Of a stretch of DNA of 64,000 nucleotides, positions 11,499 to 22,266 are shown one piece after another (the first letter of the stretch is position 1; the number at the start of each line of letters is the position of its first letter). Below the pieces are notes generated by a model, which saw nothing but the letters and a program-made list of their open reading frames with translations, was not told the DNA's origin and did no database searches. This DNA comes from Selaginella moellendorffii. Taxonomy: Eukaryota > Streptophyta > Lycopodiopsida > Selaginellales > Selaginellaceae. Location of the stretch: the NCBI RefSeq assembly GCF_000143415.4, contig NW_003314283.1, forward strand, positions 382,752-446,751, in the 5' to 3' direction. The position numbers and the translations under genes were made by a program.

Positions 11499-13036
11499 TT
11501 GCATACATTGCAACATATGCAGAACCTCCAGCATGTTTCATTCTCCTCGCCTTCCTTGGAAAGTAGCAGCCCGCGCATTCGAAATGAGCAAGTCCGGACA
11601 CCTCATGCCCACGGTGTTGTCCAATCTGGAATGCTGCCACCAACACTAACTACAGGACGTGCTCACGGAATCCCATATAGTGCCACTGCTACCAGCCCCG
11701 CAACTCCACCAACCACTACAACTCTTGCAACTCCATCTACCAGTACAAGTGCCAATACCTGGCCATCTACCTCCCGAAGCAACAAGCTGTCTAGCTCGGT
11801 AAGTTTTTCATTTGTACCCGTGTTTTTTTCCATGTGTTTTTCTGCGTAGGGTGAGTTGACAATGCCGCCACACCAGCGAGCTTATAGTTCCCCATCAGCA
11901 TTCCACAACTACTCCCAAGGATCGACATCATCATTTAGTGGAGCTTCGACATCCAGATATGTTCAAGCTGACCCTCAAGGCGGGCTGCCATGTGAGCCAC
12001 AGGTATAACATGACCCCATGCACTCTTCATTTTTTTCTTCTTTGGATTTGTTTAACTCATTTTTGTTTCACTGTGCTAGACTCTCTCACTGCTTGTGGCT
12101 GCAGTGCACACCTATGCCGATAACAATCGGCAGTCCTTATCTTGTCGTCGTGGACGTCGTGGCAGTCGATCCAAAGTCATTTGTGGGATGTTGTCTACGA
12201 CACCCTTGGTCCCCCGGCCATTCACCACAGTTCTTGTCACCAAGTGGATTGCAATCCCAAAGACTTGGCATGTACACTTATATGGGCGGAAAAGAGAGCC
12301 ATCTGTGAAGGTGACGGAACTTGACGAGTTGGCAGTGGACCTCCCAGAGTGTCTCATATGGGGTGGCTTATACTCCAATATTCTTTTCCAGCCCAGCACA
12401 GCCCAACATGCGTTTCTACTATCACTCCAAGCCTCAGGAATCCAACCTTCATCCATGACCAACCCAGGAGCATTTGTCCAGCGTGCAAGGCAGTTCAATG
12501 GTGGTGAGGCCCATACCGAGTCTGCAAAATTTGGCCTCAGCTCTATCCGGCCTTGCTACTGGCCTCCTCAAACATCATGGGGAGCTATAGCAAACAAGGC
12601 CAATGGCAATCAGGCAACAGTAATATATTTATACAATGTTATGGAGCATCTTACTAACAAACATTGGCTAAGTTATCAAAAGCAGGCCTGAGCACTCGAG
12701 GAGAAGGATGTTTGTGAACGTAAGTCATTTTTTTTTAAGTTCCCTCCTCACAAATATATGTTGTGGTCTTTGCAGTTGTAGCTATTACAAATACCTTGAC
12801 TGCAAATGATGATCCAAAGCCAGCCACGTAGGAACCAAACCCTTACGAGAATAATGAAGAAGAAGACTCTGCGGATGAAGAGGACATTCTTCCATTACCA
12901 GAAGAAACTCTCCCCATACAAGACAACATGGACATTAGTGGAGTCAAAGAACAAAGTGATGGTGGGGATGAACCGCACCAAGGATCTCCGGAGACATCCT
13001 TGTCACCAGAGATAGTGGCTCCAGGCCATGCGGCTG
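11499..13036 (+). CDS. unrecognised coding-like exons within the DNA element
   Basis: Open stretches separated by GT-AG-like introns: a Thr/Pro/Ser-rich region (about 11500-11840), a globular-looking stretch (12095-12691, 198 codons open) and a strongly acidic exon (about 12800-13036, many Glu/Asp). Together they may be the N-terminal part of the HECT-like protein downstream, or a separate element-encoded protein. I recognise no domain. An in-frame stop near 12830 suggests decay, so exon borders are uncertain. Confidence 0.4.
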
Positions 13037-13359
13037 GTAAAAAGCATTAACATAAATGAATATTTTCTTCATTTTCTAATTTCTGAGTGCAGATAGGCCA
13101 ATGGTAGTGTATGACAGTGATGGCAGAGGCCTTGAAGACCATGGTGTGCCTCCACCCCCCTTTCTAGAGGGAAGTAGCTCCACTCCATTTACTCTTATGG
13201 AGTTGCTTGACAACTTTTTTACAGTAGAGTAAGATAATTGAAAATTGTGCCATTCAAAATTGAACTAATGTTTGCATGTAGATTGTTGGAGCGTCAACAA
13301 AGATGGATTGATGCCACCAATGCATTTAATGAAGCTATTCAGTTAACCACTTAGGATAG

Positions 13360-15230
13360 TGCCAACTTCATCATGCTGCAGATTGAGGAGGTTTCTACCT
13401 TACAGGATGCCACCACAACCCTTGAGGTGAGGGCACAGGGGGATGCTAAAGTTCTCTCATAGGTGCAGTGGCTGAAACACAAGCTTCTTGGTTGCTTTGG
13501 CGTGGAAAGCACAAGTGACGAGGAGATGCTAGACACTATTGCTAGACACCCTGAATTCCATTGGGTTGGCGATGAAATATTTTTGCGGCGCGTGCTTTTC
13601 AACCAAACCATGCCTCATTGGCAAGATTGGGAGAGTCTTCTCCTTAAGTTTGGCCTTTCAGAAGCACAGTACAAGGATGTGTTTTGTGACAACACAATCC
13701 AACAGCTCCTTGCTGAAGTAAGTATTAATGTACCTCCTTCAATTCTTGAGTCCACAATAGCATGGTTCATTGAGAAGAGGTATGTGTATCTATTTCTTAG
13801 CACTTAGTACTATCTTATGGTTTTGTGCAGGGACCTACATAGGAATTGGGCGGCTGCACAACAATTGAGAGAACTATTTGACACTACTAAAACACCGTAT
13901 TGTAAGTTCTCTCATTTTTGCATCGAGAAGGCCATGCTTCGGCCATACAGACTTGCTTGTACACGTTTGAGGCCATCTCGCATTCTAGTAAGCAATGAAT
14001 TGCCTATGAATTGGAGTTACCTCACTTGTCCTTCTAGATTGCACCAAACAATGAATTCAGTTGTTTCCAATTTGCCTTCAATACTAATCTCCGCACACCG
14101 AATTACAAAGTGGTCTATGCGTCTGAGATTGGAGGAGCTTTGGTGTGGGAGGAATCCACAATAGATGCGGGTGGGCCACATGCAAAAGCCATTAGGGAGG
14201 CTGTTCACCAGATTCCAGGATCAATAAGTTTAATTTTCACTTGGCTCACTAGAGTAACTTTGTGTTACAAACGCGTGGACTGTTTGTGCTTAGGGAAAGA
14301 GCCACATATTGGCATCCTAAGATGCCAGTGCATTTTAGGACATTGCAACAAGAAGAGCGGGATGTGGTAAGTTAAGTTTAAAGCACAAGTTTTATATACT
14401 CCTCATTTTTATATGCACAAGCTATCTTTGTGGGATGGTTGCTATTCCAAGCATTCGAATGTAATGCACAGGTTTCTCACAGATGTACAATTGCAACATT
14501 GGCAATTGCAACTAGAGAGGTTCCAAACGAGGATGACTGACGACTTGCCCGAGGAGGACTATATGAGATGGACCTCAAGGCATGCACACTGCATATCTGG
14601 AATGCACTCAACCAATTGCGAGGTGCATCAAGCCTAAAGGAGGAGGGCGATCGGCACAAGTCTGTGGATTCCATCCTAGAGAACCCTGCAATTACTGACT
14701 ACAATGCAGTGCTTGAGTCTAGACTCACTGAACTTGGTGAAGGTTATGAGGAGGCTGTGGAGGCATGCGTGGCTGCGGTGGTTTGGCATTACCTATTCAT
14801 TGAGCCAAATGTAGTGGGAGACTTACTCCGAGATGGCTTCCAACACTTAATGCGCATGGAAGCTCGTCAGAGGCCTCACAAGAGTCCAGCATTGCTAGGT
14901 GGGCTTTCACTCATTGGGACAGATGCTTTGTTACAGGTCTTCTGGGTAAGGACGATCATTCCTCACGCGGAGTTCATCAACTGCCTGATCTTTGATCAGG
15001 ACTTTGGAGAGAACTTCCGCAGCTGGATTGTGGACATCATTCGAGGTAACTATTTACTTTCACAAACAACTAAAACTCTTGTATGTTTGAACATTTTATA
15101 GATATAAGCCTGAAAGAGTTATCCAAGTTCCATCACTTTGTGGTTGATTCTTCAAAGTTCCGACTGGGAGAGCCTATTTGGATCCAAGTTGAGAGACAGA
15201 GTACATCATCTACTTGATTTCCCAGGTTCT
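13360..15230 (+). pseudogene. HECT-like ubiquitin-ligase domain gene (probably degenerate)
   Basis: Exons give a helical region (13463-13780, open) and then, at about 14038-14210, a stretch with VVYASEIGGALVWEES followed by IDAGGP. This looks like the start of a HECT domain, where an acidic strand leads into a D-x-GGP-type motif. The next pieces (about 14278-14367 and 14425-14470) read YWHPKMP and FVGWLLFQAFE, compatible with the HECT N-lobe. A 14568-15045 frame is helical and the last exon (about 15102-15217) reads KFHHFVVDSS before a stop. I do not find the TC active-site cysteine motif near the end. Function as an E3 ligase is therefore doubtful. Confidence 0.48.
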
Positions 15231-15483
15231 CCACATGCACACGAGAAGTTTTCTTCCCTTTAACATACCTGTCAAAGGAGTGGACCAAACACAAGATCCA
15301 CCAGACACTCCAAAATCTAGAGAGCTTGTATGGATTGGGCTGATGTTGTGGAAGTAATGTAGACACTTTCACAATAAAAATAGATAATTGTCTTGAAATA
15401 TGTTTCACACTTTGAAAGAGACTCTTTCCAGTTCATTGGCGAAGTTAAAAGTAAGAATATTCAAAATATTCCACAAATGCCCA

Positions 15484-15942
15484 TTATAGGCACTTGCAGC
15501 CCTTGGTACCCTTTTGGCTTATGCTTGTCTCACCAAGCGTAATCACTATAGCTTCCAAAGCAGCTCCCAATTTAGGTTCTGGGTCAAAACTATCAAGTTT
15601 GGGTGCTATATGATGCCCATCCTCACTTGAGGAACTTTCAACCTGTTTGGTAGAACCAAAATCACCCTCTGGGTCTGTGAACTCGTCCTTGCTTGCATCT
15701 CGAGCAGTAACATATCCCTCGCTGTCGCTTTCTTCAGCAGGACCTTTCCCCTCGGTGATTGGCACAAGATTAGAAGTAGTCTTGGGCTGCCTTGTCGGAG
15801 GGATTGTCGAGCCTTGAGAGGAGGAGGCATCATATAGAATCCTCGATCCTGTCCCCTGTTGGATCCATTGTTGTGCCTCAAAGAAGTCATAAAATCCTCT
15901 CCAGTTTGCCATGCCAGGAGGAAACCTAGAAACCTCAAACAT
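15484..15942 (-). CDS. unrecognised 152-codon ORF on the opposite strand of the DNA element
   Basis: It starts MFEVSRFPPGM and continues with an aromatic-rich N-terminal ~35 residues, followed by a long Ser/Glu/Asp/Pro-rich, probably disordered tail. It ends in GCKCL, which resembles a CaaX-like Cys box only loosely. It is the only sizeable minus-strand frame in the element. It may be a C-terminal exon of a longer gene, or chance. Confidence 0.3.
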   Translation of the reverse strand: MFEVSRFPPGMANWRGFYDFFEAQQWIQQGTGSRILYDASSSQGSTIPPTRQPKTTSNLVPITEGKGPAEESDSEGYVTARDASKDEFTDPEGDFGSTKQVESSSSEDGHHIAPKLDSFDPEPKLGAALEAIVITLGETSISQKGTKGCKCL

Positions 15943-16105
15943 TGCAAAAGGGTTAGACCATATAGGAAACTGTTACAAATCTACTCTTACCAAAATGAGC
16001 ACAAGCTTCCAATCTCTGAAAACTCCAATTCTTTGGCCACAGCGCACGGCATATATTGGATAGTTTTGCCCCATGCTTGGAAACCCTTTTTACAAATTTC
16101 AAAAT

Positions 16106-16372
16106 TTGAAACAGTTATGATTGGAAAATATTGTAAGTGTCCATTGTCATTGCTCTTCTCACCTAAATGTTACTACATGCAATTGCAACTTCCATATTCT
16201 CAAATCTCCTTCAGCATGCTCCTCTTGAGAGAACTCCAGGTTCAATTTGAAACAATTATAATTGGAAAATGTTGAAAGTGTCTATTGTTATCCTGAATGT
16301 TACTACATGTAATTGCAACTTCCACATTCTCAAATCTCCTTTAGCATGCTCCTCTTGAGAGAACTCCAAGTC
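16106..16372 (+). repeat. internal tandem duplication (~130 bp) in the DNA element
   Basis: Two adjacent copies (about 16106-16244 and 16245-16372) share TTGAAACA, TGTTACTACATG and AGCATGCTCCTCTTGAGAG in the same order. A second pair of similar blocks, around ATGGAGTTCACTTACG (16614) and ATGGAGTCCACTTACG (16915), flanks a small open frame at 16697-16915. Confidence 0.75.
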
Positions 16373-16696
16373 CAAACATCAACACTATGCACCTTTGCAT
16401 AGTACATAATTGAAGTATGAGCCCCACCAATTCATCGAATTGGTTAGACTTCAACCTAATTTTGAGTCATATGCAAATCTTCTAAGCATCATGGTACAAA
16501 ACTCAAGTGTTGAGAGAGCTACACTGGAAATCAATTGCAACGAAAGATAAACTCAATGGGATTAAAGACATGACTCCAAATAGTATATATCCATGGCTTT
16601 GCAATGGAGCTAGATGGAGTTCACTTACGTTTGCTATGAACACTATGTTAAAAGAGGCGTGCCTAGGTGTGACTCAATTTCCAACATTTTCCAGCT

Positions 16697-16915
16697 ATGA
16701 GAGCCCAGGAGTTCTTCGCGTCCATGGTGAATGCACCTCAAGAATCACAGTGCAAGACGGAGGAAGCAAGAGGATTCAACGATTGCTTAGACGCTGTGGC
16801 GGGTAACAATGGGAGCATCGATGATTGCGAGCAGCACAGCAGCGGTCGGCAATGTGGGGAGGATACGGCGATGGCTGTCGATGACAATCAAGGCTGCCAC
16901 ACTCCCAAATTCTAG
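16697..16915 (+). CDS. small unrecognised ORF (72 codons) near the right end of the DNA element
   Basis: A short open frame of more GC-rich composition than its surroundings, lying between duplicated blocks. It reads as an acidic, Cys-containing peptide with no motif I know. It may be a captured host-gene fragment. Confidence 0.2.
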   Translation: MRAQEFFASMVNAPQESQCKTEEARGFNDCLDAVAGNNGSIDDCEQHSSGRQCGEDTAMAVDDNQGCHTPKF

Positions 16916-17277
16916 ATGGAGTCCACTTACGCTTGCTATAACACTATGTTCAAAAAGGTGTGCCAAAAAAGGATAATTTAATTCTTTTGCCATGAGCGCC
17001 AAGAGCAAGATGTGAAAACATAGTGCTCTAGATAAGGTAGTATGGTATGCAATTTAGTCGATTGTCCATTTGGTTTGCAACATTAACAACTTGCTCGAAT
17101 GCATGGGATGAATGGGTCTATGGGCCAAGAATGGCTCCATTCCATACATAGCATGGGTCATTGCTATGGGCATGATGCCCCATCCGGGGCATAAGGATTG
17201 GATATTCGTAAAATATTCTATGCCTGTGTTTTTTTCACACTCATAATACACGTAGACCAATAACAGGCATACACGTG

Positions 17278-17330
17278 GTGTGAGTGAAATCCACCATTGT
17301 AAAATCCACCCTTTTATGAATTGCATGCCA
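17278..17330 (-). repeat. right terminal inverted repeat
   Basis: The complement reads TGGCATGCAATTC and onward, matching the left repeat at 8794-8846. Confidence 0.82.
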
Positions 17331-17734
17331 TATTTTTAAACTAACTTAATGCATTTAGAACTTTAACACTCACTCAAGAGATGGTGCAAATTGAACCTGT
17401 CAGGTTGCATGGCATATGAAAGGAATTATCCCTTTCCATTGAGGTAAGAATTGCCACTTAAATGCTAAAAACAAATGATAAGAAAGGAATTATCCTTGGT
17501 AAGAAGGCAACAAAGCTTGCTATGCTGGAGGTTGCACACTTGGGATGCTAAAAACATATGATAACTCTGTCCATCCATTGGTAGATTTTAAAATTATTTT
17601 AATTTGGACTTTATGTATGGCTTAGTATATAAGAGGTGCCTATACCACGTCTTTTAGTTACACGTGTACTTAAACACTAAAACTTAATTATCCTCACTCA
17701 CACTTTTAAATTAATTAATTGAGTAGAGCTATAG

Positions 17735-18691
17735 ATGGAAATGATTATATTACTAATTATTTCTTTTCCTTTATGCATTTTAGCACCACCACCATTTGGA
17801 TATATATTTCCTGATCAGCCTATGACGCTTTACTCCAGTGATCCTGATGCACTATCTAGAGATAATTTTAAAGCTATATTGAAGAATATAGATGAATATA
17901 TTGGCTCCCTGAAAGGAGAAAAAACTCTTCCAACAAAGAGTTACTCAAGAACGTTTTATATTACTGATAATGTATATTGTATTTTAACATTATGGATTCA
18001 TTTGCCACTGGGTTTAAATGCAAAAGAACCTACTTATACATTATGCAAGATAATCCCACTACAATATGGATATAATGGATATGAAGCTTATAATATTTTT
18101 CACAGGCTTCGGGATTATATTTCCACGAATGCAACCACTATAGGTAAAGACCAAAATAAAAGGTATTTTGGAGAATTTGAAGCTAATTTAAGAAATTTTG
18201 CTATGCAATATAATGTTTATGGTTCACATCCTCCAACATTTTATAATAATTTTATTATTGAAAAAATTTCTTATAATAATTATGATGGTTATTGTGATAT
18301 TTATAGATCATCTCTTANNNNNNNNNNNNNNNNNNNNNNNNNNNNNNNNNNNNNNNNNNNNNNNNNNNNNNNNNNNNNNNNNNNNNNNNNNNNNNNNNNN
18401 NNNNNNNNNNNNNNNNNNNNNNNNNNNNNNNNNNNNNNNNNNNNNNNNNNNNNNNNNNNNNNNNNNNNNNNNNNNNNNNNNNNNNNNNNNNNNNNNNNNN
18501 NNNNNNNNNNNNNNNNNNNNNNNNNNNNNNNNNNNNNNNNNNNNNNNNNNNNNNNNNNNNNNNNNNNNNNNNNNNNNNNNNNNNNNNNNNNNNNNNNNNN
18601 NNNNNNNNNNNNNNNNNNNNNNNNNNNNNNNNNNNNCTATCTTTATATTTATGATACAGAGAAAGGTGAAATTTTATGGTCAGCTCATTAA
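17735..18691 (+). CDS. secreted protein with C-terminal GNA-type lectin-like domain, copy A (contains gap)
   Basis: Starts with a likely signal peptide (MEMIILLIISFPLCILA). A ~175-residue N-terminal domain of unknown type follows (FGYIFPDQPMTLYSSDPD...). The paralogue at 24535-25480 shows what the gap hides: a bulb-type mannose-lectin-like domain ending YLYIYDTEKGEILWS, with only weak versions of the QxDxNxVxY sugar-binding sites. The gene is unspliced and very AT-rich compared with neighbours. The frame stays open on both sides of the assembly gap (18318-18636), and the gap length preserves the frame as drawn. Start chosen at the only ATG that gives a signal peptide. Sugar binding is inferred from fold only. 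Confidence 0.62.
   Translation: MEMIILLIISFPLCILAPPPFGYIFPDQPMTLYSSDPDALSRDNFKAILKNIDEYIGSLKGEKTLPTKSYSRTFYITDNVYCILTLWIHLPLGLNAKEPTYTLCKIIPLQYGYNGYEAYNIFHRLRDYISTNATTIGKDQNKRYFGEFEANLRNFAMQYNVYGSHPPTFYNNFIIEKISYNNYDGYCDIYRSSLXXXXXXXXXXXXXXXXXXXXXXXXXXXXXXXXXXXXXXXXXXXXXXXXXXXXXXXXXXXXXXXXXXXXXXXXXXXXXXXXXXXXXXXXXXXXXXXXXXXXXXXXXXXYLYIYDTEKGEILWSAH
18318..18636. other. assembly gap (319 N)
   Basis: A run of N within the lectin-like gene. The corresponding paralogous sequence is complete at about 25104-25430. Confidence 1.
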
Positions 18692-19098
18692 CTAATATTC
18701 TTAATAACTCTAACAAATAATAATGCTTACAATTAAAGTTAAGATTTTACTTCTGTAATGATTTGAACTAATTACAAAACATCCATTACTCGATTAATCA
18801 TACTTATTAACCAATAATTAATAAATATAAATAGAATATTGATAATACATATCCCCTAAAGTGTATATGTTGGCTTTAACTACTTTTTTCCTACCTAGAG
18901 AACTTGCAAGAGAAAATATTGCTCTCTTTTTACTGCCACTAGCAGAGAACTTCCGCATCGTCAATTCGTCAGGTCCTTCTCATGGACCCTATTCATAAAT
19001 GTTTCTGATAGAATCTGCTAGATTCCCTGCGTATATAATATTTCTTTGTCGTAAAAATGGAATGAAAACACGCATCCAAAAGTCTTTCTTTGCCACGA

Positions 19099-19203
19099 TT
19101 TTCTACCTTATATATATGAGCAAGTGATTCGGATTGAAACCAATTTGACAACTACCAAAATCCCACTATGGTAATATTAGTATATGGCATCGTAGCCATA
19201 CAC
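19099..19203 (-). repeat. truncated gypsy LTR fragment at the cassette junction
   Basis: On the minus strand this is the 5' two-thirds of the same LTR as at 6537-6702 (ATACTAATATTA, CAATCCG-like, TATATAAG-like blocks). It begins exactly where homology between the 3' flanks of cassettes A and B ends. It is followed by ACAAGATTAATTTAATT, as is the LTR at 6537-6702. Confidence 0.78.
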
Positions 19204-19326
19204 CTTAAACACAAGATTAATTTAATTTCTTATCTTAAAATATCTTAAAATATCTAAATATATTTTAAGTAACCCATACAGGTTTGCTTAACCAAACTAA
19301 AACAAAGAATAAAAGGGAAATTAATT

Positions 19327-19398
19327 TCCATTGACGGGATTTGAACCCGAGTCGCCTGGGTGAAAGCCAGGTATCCTGACTGGACTAGAGCAATTGGA
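19327..19398 (-). pseudogene. tRNA-Glu(UUC) pseudogene
   Basis: It is collinear with the tRNA-Glu at 22267-22339 and keeps the anticodon loop CTTTCAC and the TTCAAAT T-loop. The 5' acceptor strand reads TCCAATTG instead of TCCATTG, which breaks pairing, and the T-stem has a mismatch. It is probably not functional. Confidence 0.75.
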
Positions 19399-19647
19399 TT
19401 TTTCACAGTCCCAGCGAAAGGCCTGGTGTACACCACCTTTACCATGGACTTGATGGATCGAGGGACGCTGGCGGCCTCGGGTGTGGCAATGGCTCCATCG
19501 TTTACTTACATTGTGAGTGGTGGCACTGGCGAGTTCCTTGGAACCTTTGGCAAGATGGAAGTTTTCATTGTTAGCAGTGTTGACGATGGAGCCAACTTTA
19601 TTCTCCTTCACGATGTCACGCTCTATTCTTCCACTAGCATGAATTAG
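19396..19647 (+). pseudogene. dirigent-like protein, C-terminal fragment
   Basis: The open frame reads GLVYTTFTMD...VSGGTGEF...LHDVTLY, matching the last ~80 residues of dirigent proteins, beta-barrel proteins that steer phenoxy-radical coupling in the cell wall. The signal peptide and the first half of the barrel are absent. The frame emerges directly from the tRNA-Glu pseudogene, so the gene was cut by the rearrangement that made the cassette junction. A C-terminal exon of a longer gene is unlikely because no upstream exon is present. Confidence 0.65.
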
Positions 19648-19684
19648 AATATGCTTTGATACTTCTAAAATTTAGGGATTGTGG

Positions 19685-22154
19685 ATGATGCTACTCCTGC
19701 TAGGCTTCGCGCTCGTCGAGGCGCTGAGCGCGCCGATTCCTAGGTTTGAGGAGCGCGCAGCTCTCAAGGAGGATGTCCGAAATATGTAAGATCTGTGATC
19801 TATCCTTCGTGTATTTACTGATTGGGAGCTCAATCGATCGCCAGGTTCCATCACGCCTACGACAACTACATGAAATACGCCTTCCCGGTACGCATTTCTC
19901 TTTCCTGACGAAGGAAACTCACGAGATTTCGCTTTGTCTGTGGCAGCACGACGAGCTCAAGCCGCTCAGCTTGAGTTATACTGATTCGCTAGAGGAGCTT
20001 GGAAATCTTAAGGTAAAGTTTTCTCAAGTTCTCGCAGTTTTTCTTCCTTCTATCATTTTTTCTTTTCTTTTTCCTAGCTTGAGCGTCTCTCAGAGACTTA
20101 CAGTGGATCGGCTTTGACACTCGTGGAATCCTTGTCAAGGTAATAGTGTTCTTGGATGGATTTCCATTTCTTCTTTATCTTTTCTTCTTATATACACAAT
20201 GAAACATTCTCGTCAGCTTGGCAGTCATGAAGAACAGCAGCGAGTTTGAGAAGGGAGTTTTGTGGCTTGCCGAGAATTTATCCTTCGACGTTGATGTCCG
20301 AGTGAACGTTTTCGAGGTACGTTTGATACCATCGCAGAGCCAGATAACGTAAACTCTTTAACGGTGAAGTCTCGCTTCAGTGTAATATCAGGTTACTAGG
20401 GGGATTAATTTCTGCACACTTCCTAGCCAAAGATTCGAGAAAACAATTGATGTCAAATGGATACAATGATCAGTTGCTTATGCTTGCAGAGGACTTGGGA
20501 CTGCGATTGCTGCCAGCTTTTGACACGCCCACTGGAATTCCATACGCTTGGATCAATCTGAAGGTTTGCTACATTTTCTCAACGCTCACCTTTCATTTGG
20601 AAAGCTTTTTATAGACCGGAGTGCATCCAAACGAGACGACCGAGACAAGCACTTCCGGGTGTGGTAAGTAGCGAGTTTCGTTTCTTTCTTCGTTCTTTTC
20701 GTTGGTTTAAGTAAAAGTTTCATCTCTCAGGCTCGCTGGTTTTGGAGATGGGAGCGTTGTCCCGCTTAACTGGCAATCCACAGTTTGAGAATTTAGCTTT
20801 GAGAGCTCTTCGCAAACTGTGGAGTATGCGCAGTGAACTGAACTTACTGGGAACGAACCTTGACATAAATACTGGACGGTGGACTGAGTACTCTTCAGGC
20901 ATTGGTGCTGGTAATATTTTTCAATGTAATTATTTGGTCACCGTCCGGCCTGTTCTTTCTGCAGGCATCGATTCCTTCTATGAATATTTGGTAAAAGCCT
21001 ACATTCTTTTCGGAGGCGAAGAATACTGGGATATGTTTCAGGACGCTTACCGAGCTGTCCAACAACATTATAGATATGGTTCCTGGTAAACTATCAGTAA
21101 ACAGTTCATATGTATTGAAAGAGCTTTATATCAGGTATCATGACGCTGATATGAGAACTGGGAAAGCTACATACTGGCAGTTCACGAGTCTGCAAGCATT
21201 TTGGCCTGGACTACAGGTAGGAATTTATCGAGAGTTTTATGAAACGTTATGATCTTTTATTGCAGGTTTTGATAGGTGATATTGCCGCTGCAAACGCTAC
21301 CCACAGAGAATTTCTCCGCTTGTGGGAGATGTTTGGTATTTTTCCTGAAAGGTTTCGTTTTGTAGAGTTTTGATCCTGCTTTGCTTACTATCCTTATTAT
21401 CTTTTTTTTTTTGTCTCAGATACTTACTTGATGCCGGAAAAGTCCACCCCACAGAAAGATACTATCCACTTCGTCCAGAGTTGGCGGAGTCCACATTCTT
21501 TTTATACCAAGCTACAAAAGGTAAAATAGTAGAAAAAGTTTGGATTTGATTGTATGTTTTGCTTTTCAGATCCTTGGTATTTGGACGTGGGAAAGAAAAT
21601 CATGAACTCTATCAATGTGTTTAGCCGCGTGCCCGGAGGCTTTGCTAGCGTCAGAGATGTCATGACTATGAAACTAGAAGACCATCACCATAGTTTTTTC
21701 TTATCAGAGACGTAAGTACTCACACCTCCTGCGTGCTGATGATCACAAATCCTTTCAACAGGTGCAAATACTTGTATTTGCTATTTGATGACAGCTTCTT
21801 GGACGGCGAGAACCATGTTTTCTCCACCGAGGGCCATCTCTTCCCTGTCAACCAGTCGTGGCAGCAACAGCCCCGTCCCAAGGTACCAGAGGATCAATCT
21901 CGCGAAACATAAGTAGCGTTTGTGTGTTTTGACAGATATTGTCAAGGCTACGACTATTTTCAAGGCAAAAGCCGATAGACACCAGCGCTCTCACATCAAA
22001 GACATGTCCTCGCTTGAGCAGAGGAAGTGTGGAATCGGCATGCCACATCCCAGACACTCGCGCTGACCACCGATGCGTTTCAAGGTCGGACTGTGGCGTA
22101 GACGCGACTACTTGCGCGAAGAGGTCGTGTAGTTTTGCCGGTTATTGCTCGTGA
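19685..22154 (+). CDS. EDEM-type GH47 alpha-mannosidase-like protein (ER-associated degradation)
   Basis: Fifteen exons: 19685-19785, 19845-19887, 19947-20012, 20078-20139, 20217-20316, 20381-20563, 20615-20663, 20731-20910, 20965-21085, 21135-21216, 21266-21351, 21420-21520, 21570-21711, 21762-21882, 21936-22154. All borders are GT-AG and the phases agree, giving 551 residues. A signal peptide (MMLLLLGFALVEALSA) leads into the GH47 barrel with FHHAYDNYMKYAFP, GYNDQLL and SSGIGAGIDSFYEYL. EDEM/MNS4-5 proteins trim mannose from misfolded glycoproteins in the ER and pass them to degradation. The C-terminal ~65 residues are Cys-rich and I do not recognise them. The gene lies between the two cassettes and is intact as read. 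Confidence 0.9.
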
Positions 22155-22266
22155 CAAGATCACCAAAAAAAAGCATATAGAAATTATTTTTTCTTCCCCA
22201 GAAAAATAAGATGCATATATTGACAATCCCAGAAGAAGAAAAAAAAGGATAAAAGGGAAATTAATT

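Larger units (their letters stand above)
8794..17330. mobile_element. 8.5-kb terminal-inverted-repeat DNA element
   Basis: The ends are inverted repeats of about 53 bp that share TGCAATTCATAAAAGGGTG and GATTTCACTCACA (8794-8846 and 17278-17330). Flanks read TATTTTTTA at 8785-8793 and TATTTTTAA at 17331-17339, a possible 7-9 bp target duplication, though low in complexity. The paralogous cassette at 24080-24240 has no such insertion. Inside are a decayed DDE transposase, a block of coding-like exons, a HECT-like gene and a minus-strand open frame. In-frame stops suggest this copy no longer moves itself. Confidence 0.82.
6828..19098 (+). repeat. duplicated cassette, copy A (tRNA-Glu, Fic, lectin-like)
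   Basis: Its parts recur in the same order and orientation at 22267-25956: tRNA-Glu piece, Fic gene, the block ending CTCTAGAGCTGGA (8640-8760), the block starting CACTCACTCAAGAG (17366 on), the lectin-like gene and a 3' flank ending CTTTGCCACGA. Copy A is longer because it holds the DNA element at 8794-17330 and a ~128-bp AT-rich insert at 8519-8646. Confidence 0.88.
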
